Positions 1-7,520 of a DNA stretch of 64,000 bases are shown in pieces (the first letter of the stretch is position 1; every line of letters begins with the position of its first letter). A program made the position numbers and the translations under genes. The notes under the pieces are model-generated. The model was given only the letters and a program-made list of their open reading frames with translations. It did no database searches and was not told the origin of the DNA. Origin of the DNA: Anaerocolumna chitinilytica (GTDB lineage Bacteria; Bacillota; Clostridia; Lachnospirales; Lachnospiraceae); the NCBI RefSeq assembly GCF_014218355.1, contig NZ_AP023368.1, positions 5,085,501 to 5,149,500 of the forward strand. Direction: 5' to 3'.

Positions 1-60
1 ATAACCGCCAAAATATTATGACTTTTAGCAGTTACATTTATGCAGCAACCCCATACTAAC

Positions 61-405
61 TTAAAAGTTATTACCGTTATATCCCCAGTTACTTACTTCT
101 TCATATTTTACATATATCTGGCCGGGGTCAATAGATAGCTCTTCTTTTAGAATTACAGAAATCTCGGAAGTGAGCTTACTATAGGCCTCTGCACTGGACT
201 TTCCAAAAAGCTTAACCTCTACGAAAGCAATTGGTTTATCTGATTTTCCCTGAAAATAAAGACTTGAATCTCCTTCAAAAGACAGCATTAACCAGTTCTC
301 GCTTTTACCGGGTAAAATACTGATGGCCTTCCCAAGCCTTTCCTTTATCTTTACTTCCTTTTCTTTTGGGATGGTGATATTGGTTTTTGTACTGATATAG
401 GGCAT
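61..405 (-). CDS. MIF-like tautomerase family protein
   Basis: A 114-residue protein of the macrophage migration inhibitory factor/tautomerase superfamily, small enzymes that keto-enol tautomerise phenylpyruvate-like substrates. The chosen ATG gives MPYIST, placing the proline that acts as catalytic base right after Met1, and it sits 7-8 bases after a GGAGG. An in-frame ORF extends 35 codons further upstream, but that part is basic and has no family resemblance. The length matches MIF (about 114-118). The cellular substrate is unknown. The gene is divergent from the sigma factor gene. Confidence 0.8.
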   Translation of the reverse strand: MPYISTKTNITIPKEKEVKIKERLGKAISILPGKSENWLMLSFEGDSSLYFQGKSDKPIAFVEVKLFGKSSAEAYSKLTSEISVILKEELSIDPGQIYVKYEEVSNWGYNGNNF

Positions 406-619
406 ATGAAACCTCCTTCGTTTTCTGCCTTTAGGATAGAGGATTTTCCTGCCATTTGTCAATACTGTTCTTCTTTTTAAATTCATGGATATTTTTACTG
501 CTTGCCACATATTTTATTCTAGAGAGAGTTGTCTGAAAAATTTGCTGCATTTGAAGCGAATTTTTTCGAGATAAATCGGTTTTCATGATAAAATTTATCT
601 TTTCTTATCGGACAGCCTG

Positions 620-628
620 TGCTATAAT
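620..628 (+). promoter_or_regulatory. Extended -10 promoter candidate for the sigma factor gene
   Basis: A perfect TATAAT at 623-628 is preceded by TGC, forming an extended -10 element. No good -35 is seen 16-18 bases upstream. The 275-bp gap 511-785 holds nothing else I recognise. The leader to the sigma gene would be about 150 nt. Confidence 0.45.
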
Positions 629-788
629 GATATTTGGTGGTAATTTTGTCCCATGAAACTTATTTACTAAATATTTATGCATGAAATGTCCCGGGAATAA
701 TCATACTAGACTCAGGGCACTTAATTTTGTAAAGGGTTTCTTTTTTTATTGTCTTATGCTAATTCAATGAGACCCATGGAGGAATATG

Positions 789-1904
789 ATGAGCGAAGCA
801 ACACATAATTTTGAAGAAAGATTAAAAGAACTACTCTCCTATGCCAATGATAACAAAGGCGTTGTAGATGTAGGCAAAGTAAATGATTTTTTTAAAGAGA
901 TGAACCTTGAAGTAAGGCAAATCGATAAAATATATGAATATCTTGAGGCACATAATATTGTTGTCTTAAATCCCATTGAAGAGGATGAACCCGATGATGA
1001 AATCATCTTAGAACTAGAAGACAGCGATGAAGCTGCCCTTTTAGACATTGACGATTTTTCCATGATTGGTACTATGTCCGATGACCCGGTAAAGCTTTAT
1101 CTGAAGGAAATCGGAAGCTACCCCTTACTTTCTGTAGCGGAAGAAATTGAATTAGCGAAAAAGATTGAAGAGGGTGACGAATATTCCAAGAAAGTATTGG
1201 CAGAATCAAACCTCAGGCTGGTTGTAAGTATTGCTAAACGTTATGTGGGCAGAGGTCTTTCTTTCCTGGACTTGATTCAGGAGGGTAATTTAGGTTTAAT
1301 CAAAGCGGTAGATAAATTCGATTACAGCAAAGGTTACAAATTCAGTACCTATGCTACCTGGTGGATTCGTCAGGCAATTACCAGATCCATTGCCGACCAG
1401 TCCAGAACCATACGTATTCCGGTACATATGTCTGAGGTTATTAACAAGACATATCGTGTATCCAGAAGCCTGCTGCAAAGTCTGGGCAGAGAACCCAGCG
1501 AGCAGGAAATCGCAGATGCTATGAAGCTTCCCATTGAAAAGGTAAGGGAGATTCTAAAGGTATCCGCCGATCCTATTTCCCTGGATACTCCAATCGGTGA
1601 AGAGGATGACAGCCACTTGGGTGATTTTATTAAGGATGATTCCATTATGGGACCGGAAGATGCCGCATCTTACTCTGTACTGCAGGATCAGATCTCAAAG
1701 CTTCTTGAGACTCTCACTGAAAGAGAGCAACGGGTGCTGATTCTTCGTTTCGGCCTAAAAGACGGAAGAACCAGAACTCTGGAGGAAGTAGGGAAAGAAT
1801 TCAACGTAACCCGTGAGCGTATTCGCCAGATAGAAGCCAAAGCTTTAAGAAAACTAAGACATCCCAGCAGAGCCCGCATGTTAAAAGGCTATGATATTAT
1901 GTAA
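789..1904 (+). CDS. sigA: RNA polymerase primary sigma factor (RpoD/SigA)
   Basis: A 371-residue group 1 sigma factor that directs core RNA polymerase to housekeeping promoters. Region 1.1 is present at the N-terminus, followed by an acidic linker. Region 1.2 starts at [11 protein letters not shown], region 2 contains [18 protein letters not shown] and [13 protein letters not shown], and region 4 ends with [24 protein letters not shown] at 778-782 is 6 bases from the ATG at 789; the ATG 3 bases earlier is too close. The usual partner dnaG is not upstream: the neighbour is the divergent MIF-like gene. The gene may therefore be a relocated or second primary sigma gene. Confidence 0.93.
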   Translation: MSEATHNFEERLKELLSYANDNKGVVDVGKVNDFFKEMNLEVRQIDKIYEYLEAHNIVVLNPIEEDEPDDEIILELEDSDEAALLDIDDFSMIGTMSDDPVKLYLKEIGSYPLLSVAEEIELAKKIEEGDEYSKKVLAESNLRLVVSIAKRYVGRGLSFLDLIQEGNLGLIKAVDKFDYSKGYKFSTYATWWIRQAITRSIADQSRTIRIPVHMSEVINKTYRVSRSLLQSLGREPSEQEIADAMKLPIEKVREILKVSADPISLDTPIGEEDDSHLGDFIKDDSIMGPEDAASYSVLQDQISKLLETLTEREQRVLILRFGLKDGRTRTLEEVGKEFNVTRERIRQIEAKALRKLRHPSRARMLKGYDIM

Positions 1905-2037
1905 ATTTCTTGATACAACCTATTTCATTATGTTAACCTTTCTGGTACAATAGCATAAGAATATAGGCATATTAAAAAGCCTTTTCAACTACGTACGAAT
2001 ATCGGACCCGTATCCGGTATTAGGGAAAGAGGTTTGA

Positions 2038-2754
2038 ATGGAAAGAATCCTGGTGATGGTACTTAAAAGTATCTTTCAATTGCCATATTGGCTCTTTTTA
2101 TTAAATAAATACAAGAAGCATCCGGAAAAATACAGCGAGCAGAAAAAATACGCATTTCTTCATCACGTTACGGTATTGGCAAATAAGCGCGGAAAGGTCC
2201 ATATAACCTGTACAGGAACAGAGAACCTTCCTGAGGAGAACGGCTATGTGTTATATGGCAACCATCAGGGTCTCTTTGATGCCCTGATTCTTCTGGAAAC
2301 CCACGATAAGCCATTTGCAACGGTATCTAAGATAGAGATTGAGAATATCCCTTTTCTTCGGGATGTATTTACCCTTCTGGGCTCCAAGTTCATTGTAAGA
2401 GAAGATGTACGCCAGTCCTTAAAGGTGTTAAATGAAGTTACAGAAGAAGTAAAGCAGGGTAAGAATTATTTGATATTCCCAGAGGGAACTCGTTCAAAGA
2501 AAGGGAATCAGATACAAGAATTTAAGGGAGGCAGCTTTAAATGTGCCATGAACGCCAAATGCCCTATCGTTCCCTTGGCAATCCTTAATTCCTATAAAGT
2601 ATTTGACACTCATTCCATCAAAGAAGTCAATGTGCAGATACATTATTTAAAGCCTCTGTACTATGAAGATTATAAAGATATGAAGTCAAATGATATCGCC
2701 CACTATGTTGAAGAAGCTATTAAACAAAAAATTGCGGAGACGGATTCAAATTAA
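2038..2754 (+). CDS. plsC: 1-acyl-sn-glycerol-3-phosphate acyltransferase (PlsC family)
   Basis: A 238-residue LPLAT enzyme that transfers an acyl chain to lysophosphatidic acid at the membrane to give phosphatidic acid, a phospholipid precursor. The catalytic HX4D box is NHQGLFD near residue 78, and the substrate-phosphate motif FPEGTRSK lies near residue 148. AAAGAGG lies about 6 bases before the ATG. The gene stands alone between sigA and an intrinsic terminator. The exact acyl donor or acceptor cannot be told from sequence. Confidence 0.88.
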   Translation: MERILVMVLKSIFQLPYWLFLLNKYKKHPEKYSEQKKYAFLHHVTVLANKRGKVHITCTGTENLPEENGYVLYGNHQGLFDALILLETHDKPFATVSKIEIENIPFLRDVFTLLGSKFIVREDVRQSLKVLNEVTEEVKQGKNYLIFPEGTRSKKGNQIQEFKGGSFKCAMNAKCPIVPLAILNSYKVFDTHSIKEVNVQIHYLKPLYYEDYKDMKSNDIAHYVEEAIKQKIAETDSN

Positions 2755-2761
2755 TACAGAG

Positions 2762-2804
2762 AAAGCCCAGAATACAAATTGTTATTGTATTCTGGGCTTT
2801 TTAT
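2762..2804 (+). terminator. Intrinsic terminator of plsC
   Basis: A 16-bp perfect stem (AAAGCCCAGAATACAA with its complement) and a 7-base loop are followed by a T-rich run, starting 7 bases after the plsC stop. Confidence 0.9.
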
Positions 2805-2851
2805 AAATTTCATGCCAACCATTAAAAATAGTGAATATTCTTATTTCAAGG

Positions 2852-3388
2852 CTAATCTATTGGAATTAGGTGAATAATTTTCCCATTTTCCGTTCTTTCC
2901 AGAAAGTAATGATAGAATCTCTCTGCCAGACTATTCGGTTTAATTATCCTCTTTGCCTCCTCGAAAGAGTACCAGCCTGCCCTGTCCACTTCCGGGGTCA
3001 TCCCGCTTAAGTCCTCTGAATCCACCATGCTTACATAGTTGAATATCAAAGTATTGGAACCGGGATAATATTCACTTTTCATAAATTGACAGGCAACAAC
3101 CGTCATACCCATCTCTTCCATTACTTCTCTTGCCAGTGCATGTTCTGCCGATTCCCCTTTGTTAATATAGCCTGCCACTAGTATATTATCTGTTTTTCCA
3201 TATTGTTGAATCAATAATATTTTATTTCTTTCCCGATTTATCACCACTGTGCTGATTGCAGCATTATATATAGGAAAGCGAAAGGCTTCACAGCTTTTAC
3301 AATAGGGAACAAGTCCATCTTCCTTGCACATCTTTAACTCCAGCCTGCTGCCACATTCCACACAATAGTTCATATGAAGACCTGCCAT
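2852..3388 (-). CDS. Nudix hydrolase with zinc ribbon (NudC/NADH pyrophosphatase-like)
   Basis: A 178-residue Nudix hydrolase. An N-terminal Cys4 zinc ribbon (CVEC...CKSC) precedes a Nudix fold with an intact GX5EX7REXXEEXG box, GYINKGES...REVMEEMG at about residues 73-95. This layout is that of NudC-type enzymes that cleave NAD(H) or related nucleoside diphosphates, but the protein lacks the extra N-terminal domain of classical NudC, so the substrate is uncertain. The start is the ATG 5 bases after AGGAGG. An in-frame ATG 15 bases upstream would place that ribosome site inside the coding sequence. Confidence 0.85.
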   Translation of the reverse strand: MAGLHMNYCVECGSRLELKMCKEDGLVPYCKSCEAFRFPIYNAAISTVVINRERNKILLIQQYGKTDNILVAGYINKGESAEHALAREVMEEMGMTVVACQFMKSEYYPGSNTLIFNYVSMVDSEDLSGMTPEVDRAGWYSFEEAKRIIKPNSLAERFYHYFLERTENGKIIHLIPID

Positions 3389-3424
3389 CCTATCCTCCTG
3401 CATTGATAATCCTTCTTATGAAAA

Positions 3425-3452
3425 AAAGCTGCTCCCAATCGGTAACAGCTTT
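3425..3452 (-). terminator. Intrinsic terminator of the zinc-ribbon gene
   Basis: On the minus strand AAAGCTG pairs with CAGCTTT across a 14-base loop, followed by a run of T (the A-run 3421-3427 on the plus strand). Confidence 0.75.
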
Positions 3453-3463
3453 CTAGAAACTGA

Positions 3464-3829
3464 TTAGTTATCTTCCTCTTCCACTCTCGTACCACAGCTT
3501 GAGCAATACAGGGCATCCTTTGACAGCTCTGCACCACAGCTCTCACATAATTTGGTACCTTTCAAGGTTTGTATTTCCTTTTTTAATTCTGTGATTTTAT
3601 CCATTGAAGCCGTTATCTCACCGCACAGTCCTTCATATTCGTAGTTCTCATCCTGGAGATGAGCATTGTAATAAGCTCGGCCAATCTCGATATAATTTTT
3701 ATTGATTTTATCCTTTTCATTGCTTACCTGGCTGCTTAATTTTGCAACATCAGCCACTTCCTTTGCCTTTTTGGCAATCTCTTTACTTTTAACGGTTATG
3801 GTGTCTCCAACCTTCTCAAAAAAATCCAT
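3464..3829 (-). CDS. Coiled-coil zinc-ribbon protein
   Basis: A 121-residue cytoplasmic protein of unknown role. The first about 80 residues are charged and helical (KSKEIAKKAKEVADVAKLS...), suggesting a coiled coil. The C-terminus is a Cys4 zinc ribbon, CESCGAEL...CSSCGTRV. Such zinc-ribbon helical proteins are common in Clostridia without an assigned function. The ATG chosen follows AAGGAGG by 8 bases; an upstream in-frame ATG lacks one. The gene is transcribed alone, toward the Nudix gene. Confidence 0.75.
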   Translation of the reverse strand: MDFFEKVGDTITVKSKEIAKKAKEVADVAKLSSQVSNEKDKINKNYIEIGRAYYNAHLQDENYEYEGLCGEITASMDKITELKKEIQTLKGTKLCESCGAELSKDALYCSSCGTRVEEEDN

Positions 3830-3904
3830 TCTATCTACCTCCTTATAGCATTCTTTATCTTTCTTCATTATAAGCTGTATTTTCTTTCTCCATTAGTATA
3901 TGTC

Positions 3905-3910
3905 ATTATA
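3905..3910 (-). promoter_or_regulatory. Possible -10 element for the zinc-ribbon gene
   Basis: TATAAT on the minus strand about 75 bases upstream of the start. The nearest -35-like TTGCAA is 19 bases away, so the promoter is only tentative. Confidence 0.35.
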
Positions 3911-4016
3911 GTATCATAATTTGCAATAATTGCAAGTATGTTAATTGTTTTTTAATAAAAGGGAAGTTCTCCCCTTTCGAGTGTTATAAGGGAGCTCTAA
4001 TTCACATTTTTTCGAT

Positions 4017-4057
4017 AGAAGGTGTTTCAAGCGCCGTAAGCTCTTGAAACACCTTCT
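4017..4057. repeat. 15-bp perfect inverted repeat downstream of cotJC
   Basis: AGAAGGTGTTTCAAG and its exact complement are separated by 11 bases, just after the cotJC stop. Neither strand has a U-tract, so it is a strong mRNA 3' hairpin rather than a classical intrinsic terminator. Confidence 0.7.
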
Positions 4058-4074
4058 GGCTATGCTATCATATC

Positions 4075-4587
4075 CTACTTATCATATGCAGGGTTAAAGG
4101 CATAGAAGTTCTTGGAATCAAGATTATCCTGAACAATTCTTAAGGATTCACCGAATCTCTGATAGTGAACAACTTCTCTCTCTCTTAAGAAACGGATAGG
4201 ATCAATAACATCAGGGTCTTTAATCATGCGAAGGATATTATCATAGGTCGTTCTTGCTTTCTGCTCTGCTGCCATATCTTCATGAAGATCCGTAATGGGG
4301 TCGCCTTTTGACTGAAATACCGTTGCACTAAAGGGTGTTCCGCTGGCTGCCTGAGGCCAGAGCCCAAGTGTATGGTCAACAAAATACGTGTCGAAGCCGG
4401 ATGCTTTGATTTCTTCAATAGAGAGATTTCTGGTAAGCTGATGAACAATGGCACAGATAATTTCCATATGAGCCAATTCTTCTGTTCCGATATCGGTTAA
4501 GATACCTTTTACCTCATTATAAGGCATTACATATCTCTGAGAGAGATAGCGCTGAGATGCAGCTAATTCTCCATCAGGGCCGCCAAA
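4075..4587 (-). pseudogene. cotJC: cotJC 3' fragment, cut off by the prophage
   Basis: This encodes residues 29-198 of CotJC, a ferritin-like/manganese-catalase-family protein of the inner spore coat. The visible core runs FGGPDGELAASQRYLSQRY to LREREVVHYQRFGES and includes the metal-ligand region LTDIGTEELAHMEII. The reading frame enters the prophage at 4581; the TTG upstream that could open the ORF is phage DNA with no ribosome site. The missing 31 N-terminal residues are at 40099-40191. Joining at TTTGGCGG restores one uninterrupted 198-codon frame. As it stands the gene is split, probably silent until excision, rather than decayed. Confidence 0.93.
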
Positions 4588-4604
4588 GTGCAATAGAATA
4601 TGAT
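4580..4604. other. attL: attL of the prophage
   Basis: The host/phage junction carries the shared core CCGCCAAA (4580-4587; TTTGGCGG in the cotJC sense). It is followed at 4592-4604 by the phage arm AATAGAATATGAT, the exact inverted partner of the arm in attR. Confidence 0.9.
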
Positions 4605-4736
4605 TTACAAAATACCAGTATTTATAATACTTGTAGTACCATTAACCCATTGTAACATGTAAATAAATGTTATACAATCTATGTACTGAATATATCTAGA
4701 ATAAGTGTTTTTAGCAGGTTTCGTCCCCAACCTGTC

Positions 4737-4767
4737 CCCCTAAGTGTTTGAGCTTAGGGGATTTTTA
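4737..4767 (+). terminator. Intrinsic terminator near attL
   Basis: CCCCTAAG (4737-4744) pairs with CTTAGGGG (4753-4760), followed by ATTTTTATT. It would stop rightward transcription entering from the host side. Confidence 0.75.
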
Positions 4768-4796
4768 TTGACAAATATTTCTTCCGGTAGGATAAT
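4768..4796 (+). promoter_or_regulatory. Sigma-A promoter
   Basis: TTGACA (4768-4773), a 17-base spacer, and GATAAT (4791-4796), directly upstream of the 4829 gene. Confidence 0.8.
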
Positions 4797-4828
4797 TAAG
4801 TTATTATTTTACATAGGAGGGTTATATC

Positions 4829-5113
4829 ATGGGATTATTTTCATCAAAAGAAGAAAAGGAATCAAAGGAACAACAGAAATTACAGGATGCACTTGATACA
4901 TACGAACTAAATGACCTTGACATGAAATATGCACAGTCGGTTAGATATATACAGCAAACTCTAGCTGCAGCAAATGTGATGGAAAACGGCGCTTTTCTTG
5001 CTGGCATGAAGGGAGAGGAAAGCATTAAAATTACTTATCTTAATACATTGATAGAGCAGAACTGGATTATCATTCGCCAGCTTGACGAAATATCTAAGAA
5101 ACTAAGTAAATAA
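4829..5113 (+). CDS. Small charged phage protein, unknown
   Basis: A 94-residue soluble, mostly helical protein (MGLFSSKEEKE...) with an acidic/basic mix and no motif I recognise. AGGAGG precedes the ATG by about 8 bases. The gene has its own promoter and terminator, so it forms a single-gene cargo unit beside attL, expressed independently of the lytic genes. Genes in this position are often lysogenic-conversion genes or, beside a serine integrase, the recombination directionality factor. Neither role can be shown here. Confidence 0.75.
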   Translation: MGLFSSKEEKESKEQQKLQDALDTYELNDLDMKYAQSVRYIQQTLAAANVMENGAFLAGMKGEESIKITYLNTLIEQNWIIIRQLDEISKKLSK

Positions 5114-5129
5114 TATAATTGTTAATAAG

Positions 5130-5157
5130 CCCAGGGGTCTAATTCCTGGGTGTTTTT
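5130..5157 (+). terminator. Terminator of the 4829 gene
   Basis: CCCAGG and CCTGGG are separated by 9 bases and followed by TGTTTTTATA. Confidence 0.8.
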
Positions 5158-5180
5158 ATATAAATATTTCCATAAAACCA

Positions 5181-5209
5181 TTGACAAGCACGTTTATACG
5201 TGCTATAAT
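5181..5209 (+). promoter_or_regulatory. Consensus promoter with palindrome in its spacer
   Basis: Perfect TTGACA (5181-5186), a 17-base spacer and perfect TATAAT (5204-5209). The spacer contains the perfect inverted repeat GCACGT-TTAT-ACGTGC (5188-5203), which looks like a repressor operator occluding the promoter. Confidence 0.85.
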
Positions 5210-5240
5210 ATATACATAATCAAGGAAAGGAGGAAGTCCA

Positions 5241-5360
5241 GTGGGTAAGAAACATAAGAAAAAACGAAAAGAAAGCCTTTACAACTTAATCATTAAAGCA
5301 ATGGTCGCCACCGCCGCTTTAATTACTGCCATAGCAGAGTTAGTAAAAGCTTTCAAATAA
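5241..5360 (+). CDS. 39-residue basic membrane-active peptide, unknown
   Basis: A GTG start 7 bases after AAAGGAGG encodes 39 residues: a very basic N-terminus (MGKKHKKKRKES) followed by one hydrophobic helix (LIIKAMVATAALITAIAELV) and KAFK. It sits behind a perfect promoter with a palindromic spacer. A GGGGAGA-GAAA-TCTCCCC hairpin follows the stop. The size and lysine-rich-plus-helix design resemble small toxin or membrane-anchored phage peptides. No family is recognised. Confidence 0.7.
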   Translation: MGKKHKKKRKESLYNLIIKAMVATAALITAIAELVKAFK

Positions 5361-5365
5361 CTAGA

Positions 5366-5384
5366 CGGGGAGAGAAATCTCCCC
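5366..5384 (+). terminator. Hairpin after the 39-residue ORF
   Basis: A 7-bp perfect stem GGGGAGA/TCTCCCC with a GAAA tetraloop. It lacks a clear U-tract, so termination would be weak or it may be an RNA-stability element. Confidence 0.4.
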
Positions 5385-5424
5385 TACCTAAAATAATCTT
5401 ACCACATTGGATTTAAATTGTAAA

Positions 5425-5601
5425 ATGAAAATGATGTCATTTAATACACTGTTTTTTATCTTTTCGCTTATTTTAGCAATAACAACAAACTGGGCAGTAT
5501 ATGCTTGTATTTTTGTTATCTGCGCATCTTTACTAATGTTACTAGAAGTGATTCCGAAACTCTGGAGGTATTATGCGATTAAAAGAAATAAGAATAAGTA
5601 A
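5425..5601 (+). CDS. Small two-helix membrane protein, unknown
   Basis: A 58-residue protein with two hydrophobic segments (NTLFFIFSLILAITT and WAVYACIFVICASLLMLLEV) and a basic tail. No convincing ribosome site precedes the ATG at 5425; a TTG at 5407 would add six residues. The end overlaps the start of the HTH gene at 5573 by 29 bases, suggesting translational coupling. No family is recognised. Confidence 0.5.
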   Translation: MKMMSFNTLFFIFSLILAITTNWAVYACIFVICASLLMLLEVIPKLWRYYAIKRNKNK

Positions 5602-5764
5602 AGGATTATCGGTCCCTAGCCTCGTTGAATTAAGCGGGGTTCCTAGGCGAACGATACAAGACATTGAGAAAAGCGGTAATTGTAAAGTAGACACAGCCAT
5701 TCTGCTGGCCGACGCTCTGAAGGTTACCCTTGATGAGCTATGTAGAGATAACCCGGAGGAGTAG
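5573..5764 (+). CDS. Small XRE-type helix-turn-helix protein
   Basis: A 63-residue protein made of a single Cro/CI DNA-binding domain: MRLKEIRISKGLSVPSLV, then the recognition region SGVPRRTIQDIEKSG, then VDTAILLADALKVTLDEL. GGAGGT lies 6 bases before the ATG. It lies at the phage end opposite the integrase and closes the plus-strand cargo cluster. It could regulate the palindrome-bearing promoter at 5181 or act as a small directionality factor, as SprB-sized proteins do in SPbeta. Both are inference. Confidence 0.8.
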   Translation: MRLKEIRISKGLSVPSLVELSGVPRRTIQDIEKSGNCKVDTAILLADALKVTLDELCRDNPEE

Positions 5765-5778
5765 CCCCCGGGTTTTTC
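5751..5778 (+). terminator. Terminator overlapping the HTH gene stop
   Basis: ACCCGG pairs with CCGGGT, with the TAG stop in the loop, followed by TTTTTC. It ends the cargo cluster immediately before the convergent endolysin gene. Confidence 0.8.
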
Positions 5779-6453
5779 TTAAGATAACGCTTTAATTGTT
5801 CCTGCTCCTATCTGCCAGCCAGAATTATTCTCCCAATTCCATCCCTGCATTTCTGCGTACATAAGAGCAGCTATTCTGGTCTTTGCAGTGTATTTACCAT
5901 CAATAGGTATAACATAGGTAGGGTTGGCCTTGTTAAGCTGTTCCTGGAGCCATTTAACAGCCTTAATGTCTGAATTTCTGGTTATTGGACCGGTTGGGAT
6001 GTATTCGGAATACTCTTTTAAGAAAAGTGAGGCTTCAACCTGCCTTCTGTCAGTCAGTCCATTAATTACTTTTCCACCTGATCTATTCCATTCTAGAAAT
6101 TCTGCTGCAGCTCCGGTGTAATCTTTTATATTTATTTTTTTTAAGAGTGTGCTCTTTTTTAATGCATCGGCTCCACAATTATAAGTAAAGCTTACTAAGG
6201 CATCAAACATATTTTGTGTGATTTCCGCTGTCACGTTATCATTTACAGGCTTCTCGTATTTCTTTAAATCTTCTTGTAGCATAGCTTCAGCTTCCGCCTG
6301 CGTTATTGTCATTCCGGGTTTTACGTCTGGCCCATAATGGCCATAACCGATAGTGTAATACTTCTCTGTTGGAAGAGCTTTGTATGCTTTTAACCGGCAG
6401 CTCTCAAACTGCTTTAAGAGAGCAATCCCAGACGCAGATGTTGTTTTAAACAT
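5779..6453 (-). CDS. Endolysin: GH24 lysozyme with C-terminal wall-binding-like domain
   Basis: A 224-residue phage muramidase that cleaves peptidoglycan at lysis. The N-terminal about 145 residues are a GH24 domain with catalytic Glu17 in FESCRLKAY and the YYTIGYGHY motif. The T4 catalytic Asp position is not conserved, which is usual in clostridial members. Residues about 165-215 (DIKAVKWLQEQLN...IDGKYTAKTR) look like a peptidoglycan-binding_1-type helical domain. There is no signal peptide, so it depends on the adjacent holin. It is the last gene of the late operon. Confidence 0.9.
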   Translation of the reverse strand: MFKTTSASGIALLKQFESCRLKAYKALPTEKYYTIGYGHYGPDVKPGMTITQAEAEAMLQEDLKKYEKPVNDNVTAEITQNMFDALVSFTYNCGADALKKSTLLKKINIKDYTGAAAEFLEWNRSGGKVINGLTDRRQVEASLFLKEYSEYIPTGPITRNSDIKAVKWLQEQLNKANPTYVIPIDGKYTAKTRIAALMYAEMQGWNWENNSGWQIGAGTIKALS

Positions 6454-6455
6454 GG

Positions 6456-6731
6456 TTAATCCTCCTTTTTCCCGTCTTTTTCTATCAAGTTCCGCATAGC
6501 TTCATATAAACCGGTACTTGCCAGGCCGCTTATCATACCACCTAAAACTACTGCAGCATTTATATTGGGGATGTTGGTAAGTACATTAATTAAGGTGCCG
6601 ACTGCCAGCATAGTGATAGGTATGTACTGGTTGTTGAATCCCTTAAATGCATTTTTGAGGGCATATCCCAGACATAAGCATATTCCAAGGGTTACAAGAT
6701 TTACATATTGCATTAAAAAACTGATATCCAT
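6456..6731 (-). CDS. Phage holin
   Basis: A 91-residue protein with three hydrophobic segments (LVTLGICLCLGYAL, IPITMLAVGTLINVLT, AAVVLGGMISGLASTGLY) and a charged C-terminus ending KDGKKED, typical of small clostridial holins that open the membrane for the endolysin. It lies two bases upstream of the endolysin and just downstream of XhlA, the normal lysis cassette order. Confidence 0.85.
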   Translation of the reverse strand: MDISFLMQYVNLVTLGICLCLGYALKNAFKGFNNQYIPITMLAVGTLINVLTNIPNINAAVVLGGMISGLASTGLYEAMRNLIEKDGKKED

Positions 6732-6747
6732 ATAAAATCCTCTCTTT

Positions 6748-7059
6748 CTATTTCAGCCCTATCTTTAGGGCAATGAAACCTAAAATAATAGTTACAACTC
6801 CAGTTACCAGAAGCCACTTGAACTTTTCCCACTTATCAGCGTCTTTTCCTTCCAACTTTGTTAAGCGTTGGATTGTTTCATTCAGATCAGTTCTCATGTA
6901 CTTTGTTTCTACCGCCAACTCCTTTATAGCAGTAACAAGGGAATTGGTTTCCTTCATTTCTGCTTCTACTTCATCTAGGCGAATCTTGTTTGATTTGGAA
7001 CGTTCATCTATTTTTATCAGAGTCTTTTCCAGCTCATTAACCTTTTCTTCTAACTGCAT
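6748..7059 (-). CDS. xhlA: XhlA-type hemolysin/lysis protein
   Basis: A 103-residue protein with an about 75-residue coiled coil (KVNELEKTLIKIDERSKSN...) and one C-terminal transmembrane helix (WLLVTGVVTIILGFIALKIG). This is the XhlA architecture of PBSX, where it works with the holin at the membrane during lysis. Confidence 0.85.
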   Translation of the reverse strand: MQLEEKVNELEKTLIKIDERSKSNKIRLDEVEAEMKETNSLVTAIKELAVETKYMRTDLNETIQRLTKLEGKDADKWEKFKWLLVTGVVTIILGFIALKIGLK

Positions 7060-7111
7060 TTATGCTACCTCTCATGTGATTAATAATAAAGAAAGGAGAG
7101 CTTGCGCCCTC

Positions 7112-7255
7112 CTATGATAAATCTGCTAATATTTCTGTTTTCTCTGTTTCTGTCAATTTAGTATACTCTGCGATAATACCCTCTGCTGTCCTGTTTTCCT
7201 GTATCATTCTTGCTTTTAAAGCATTTACAAAAATAGATTTTTTCCATGCTGGCAT
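7112..7255 (-). CDS. Small XkdX-like phage protein
   Basis: 47 codons starting MPAWKKSIFVNAL and ending LTETEKTEILADLS. Size, position (after the fibre genes, before the lysis genes) and the acidic helical C-terminus fit the small XkdX-like proteins of PBSX-type phages. Its start lies just past the preceding gene's stop, with the ribosome site inside that gene's end. Function unknown. Confidence 0.65.
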   Translation of the reverse strand: MPAWKKSIFVNALKARMIQENRTAEGIIAEYTKLTETEKTEILADLS

Positions 7256-7258
7256 AGC

Positions 7259-7507
7259 TTACACCCCCATCATTTCAGCAAGCGCAATCTGTACTGCTGC
7301 AAGTTGTTCTTTTACATCGTCAATCTCTGTTTTTGGCACATCTTCGTATAACGGTGTGTGAATGGGCTTTGATGTATCAATGCTCTTAAGAATCTTTCCT
7401 GTTGGGATTTCTAGCCAAAGAAATGGAATCCCAACAGGTTCCAATACATCCCCGCTACCCTGATAAATTATCCTACCTGTTGTATCATAAATTACTAATG
7501 TTTTCAT
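7259..7507 (-). CDS. Small tail-fibre-associated protein, unknown
   Basis: 82 residues (MKTLVIYDTTGRIIYQGSGD...). The start follows GGAGAAAAC; a longer in-frame ORF upstream is antisense-like noise inside the fibre gene. The N-terminal beta-rich stretch and C-terminal helix (DDVKEQLAAVQIALAEMMG) are typical of small proteins encoded between tail fibre and lysis genes. These are sometimes fibre chaperones; that role is inference. Confidence 0.65.
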   Translation of the reverse strand: MKTLVIYDTTGRIIYQGSGDVLEPVGIPFLWLEIPTGKILKSIDTSKPIHTPLYEDVPKTEIDDVKEQLAAVQIALAEMMGV

Positions 7508-7520
7508 GTTTTCTCCTTCC

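Noticed and set aside
4017-4057. Intrinsic terminator after cotJC
   Set aside because: A perfect 15-bp stem but no U-tract on either strand; listed as an inverted repeat only.
4588-4593. TTG start for a 172-residue CotJC product
   Set aside because: The codon is phage DNA in the attL arm without a ribosome site; the true start is the ATG at 40191 across the prophage.
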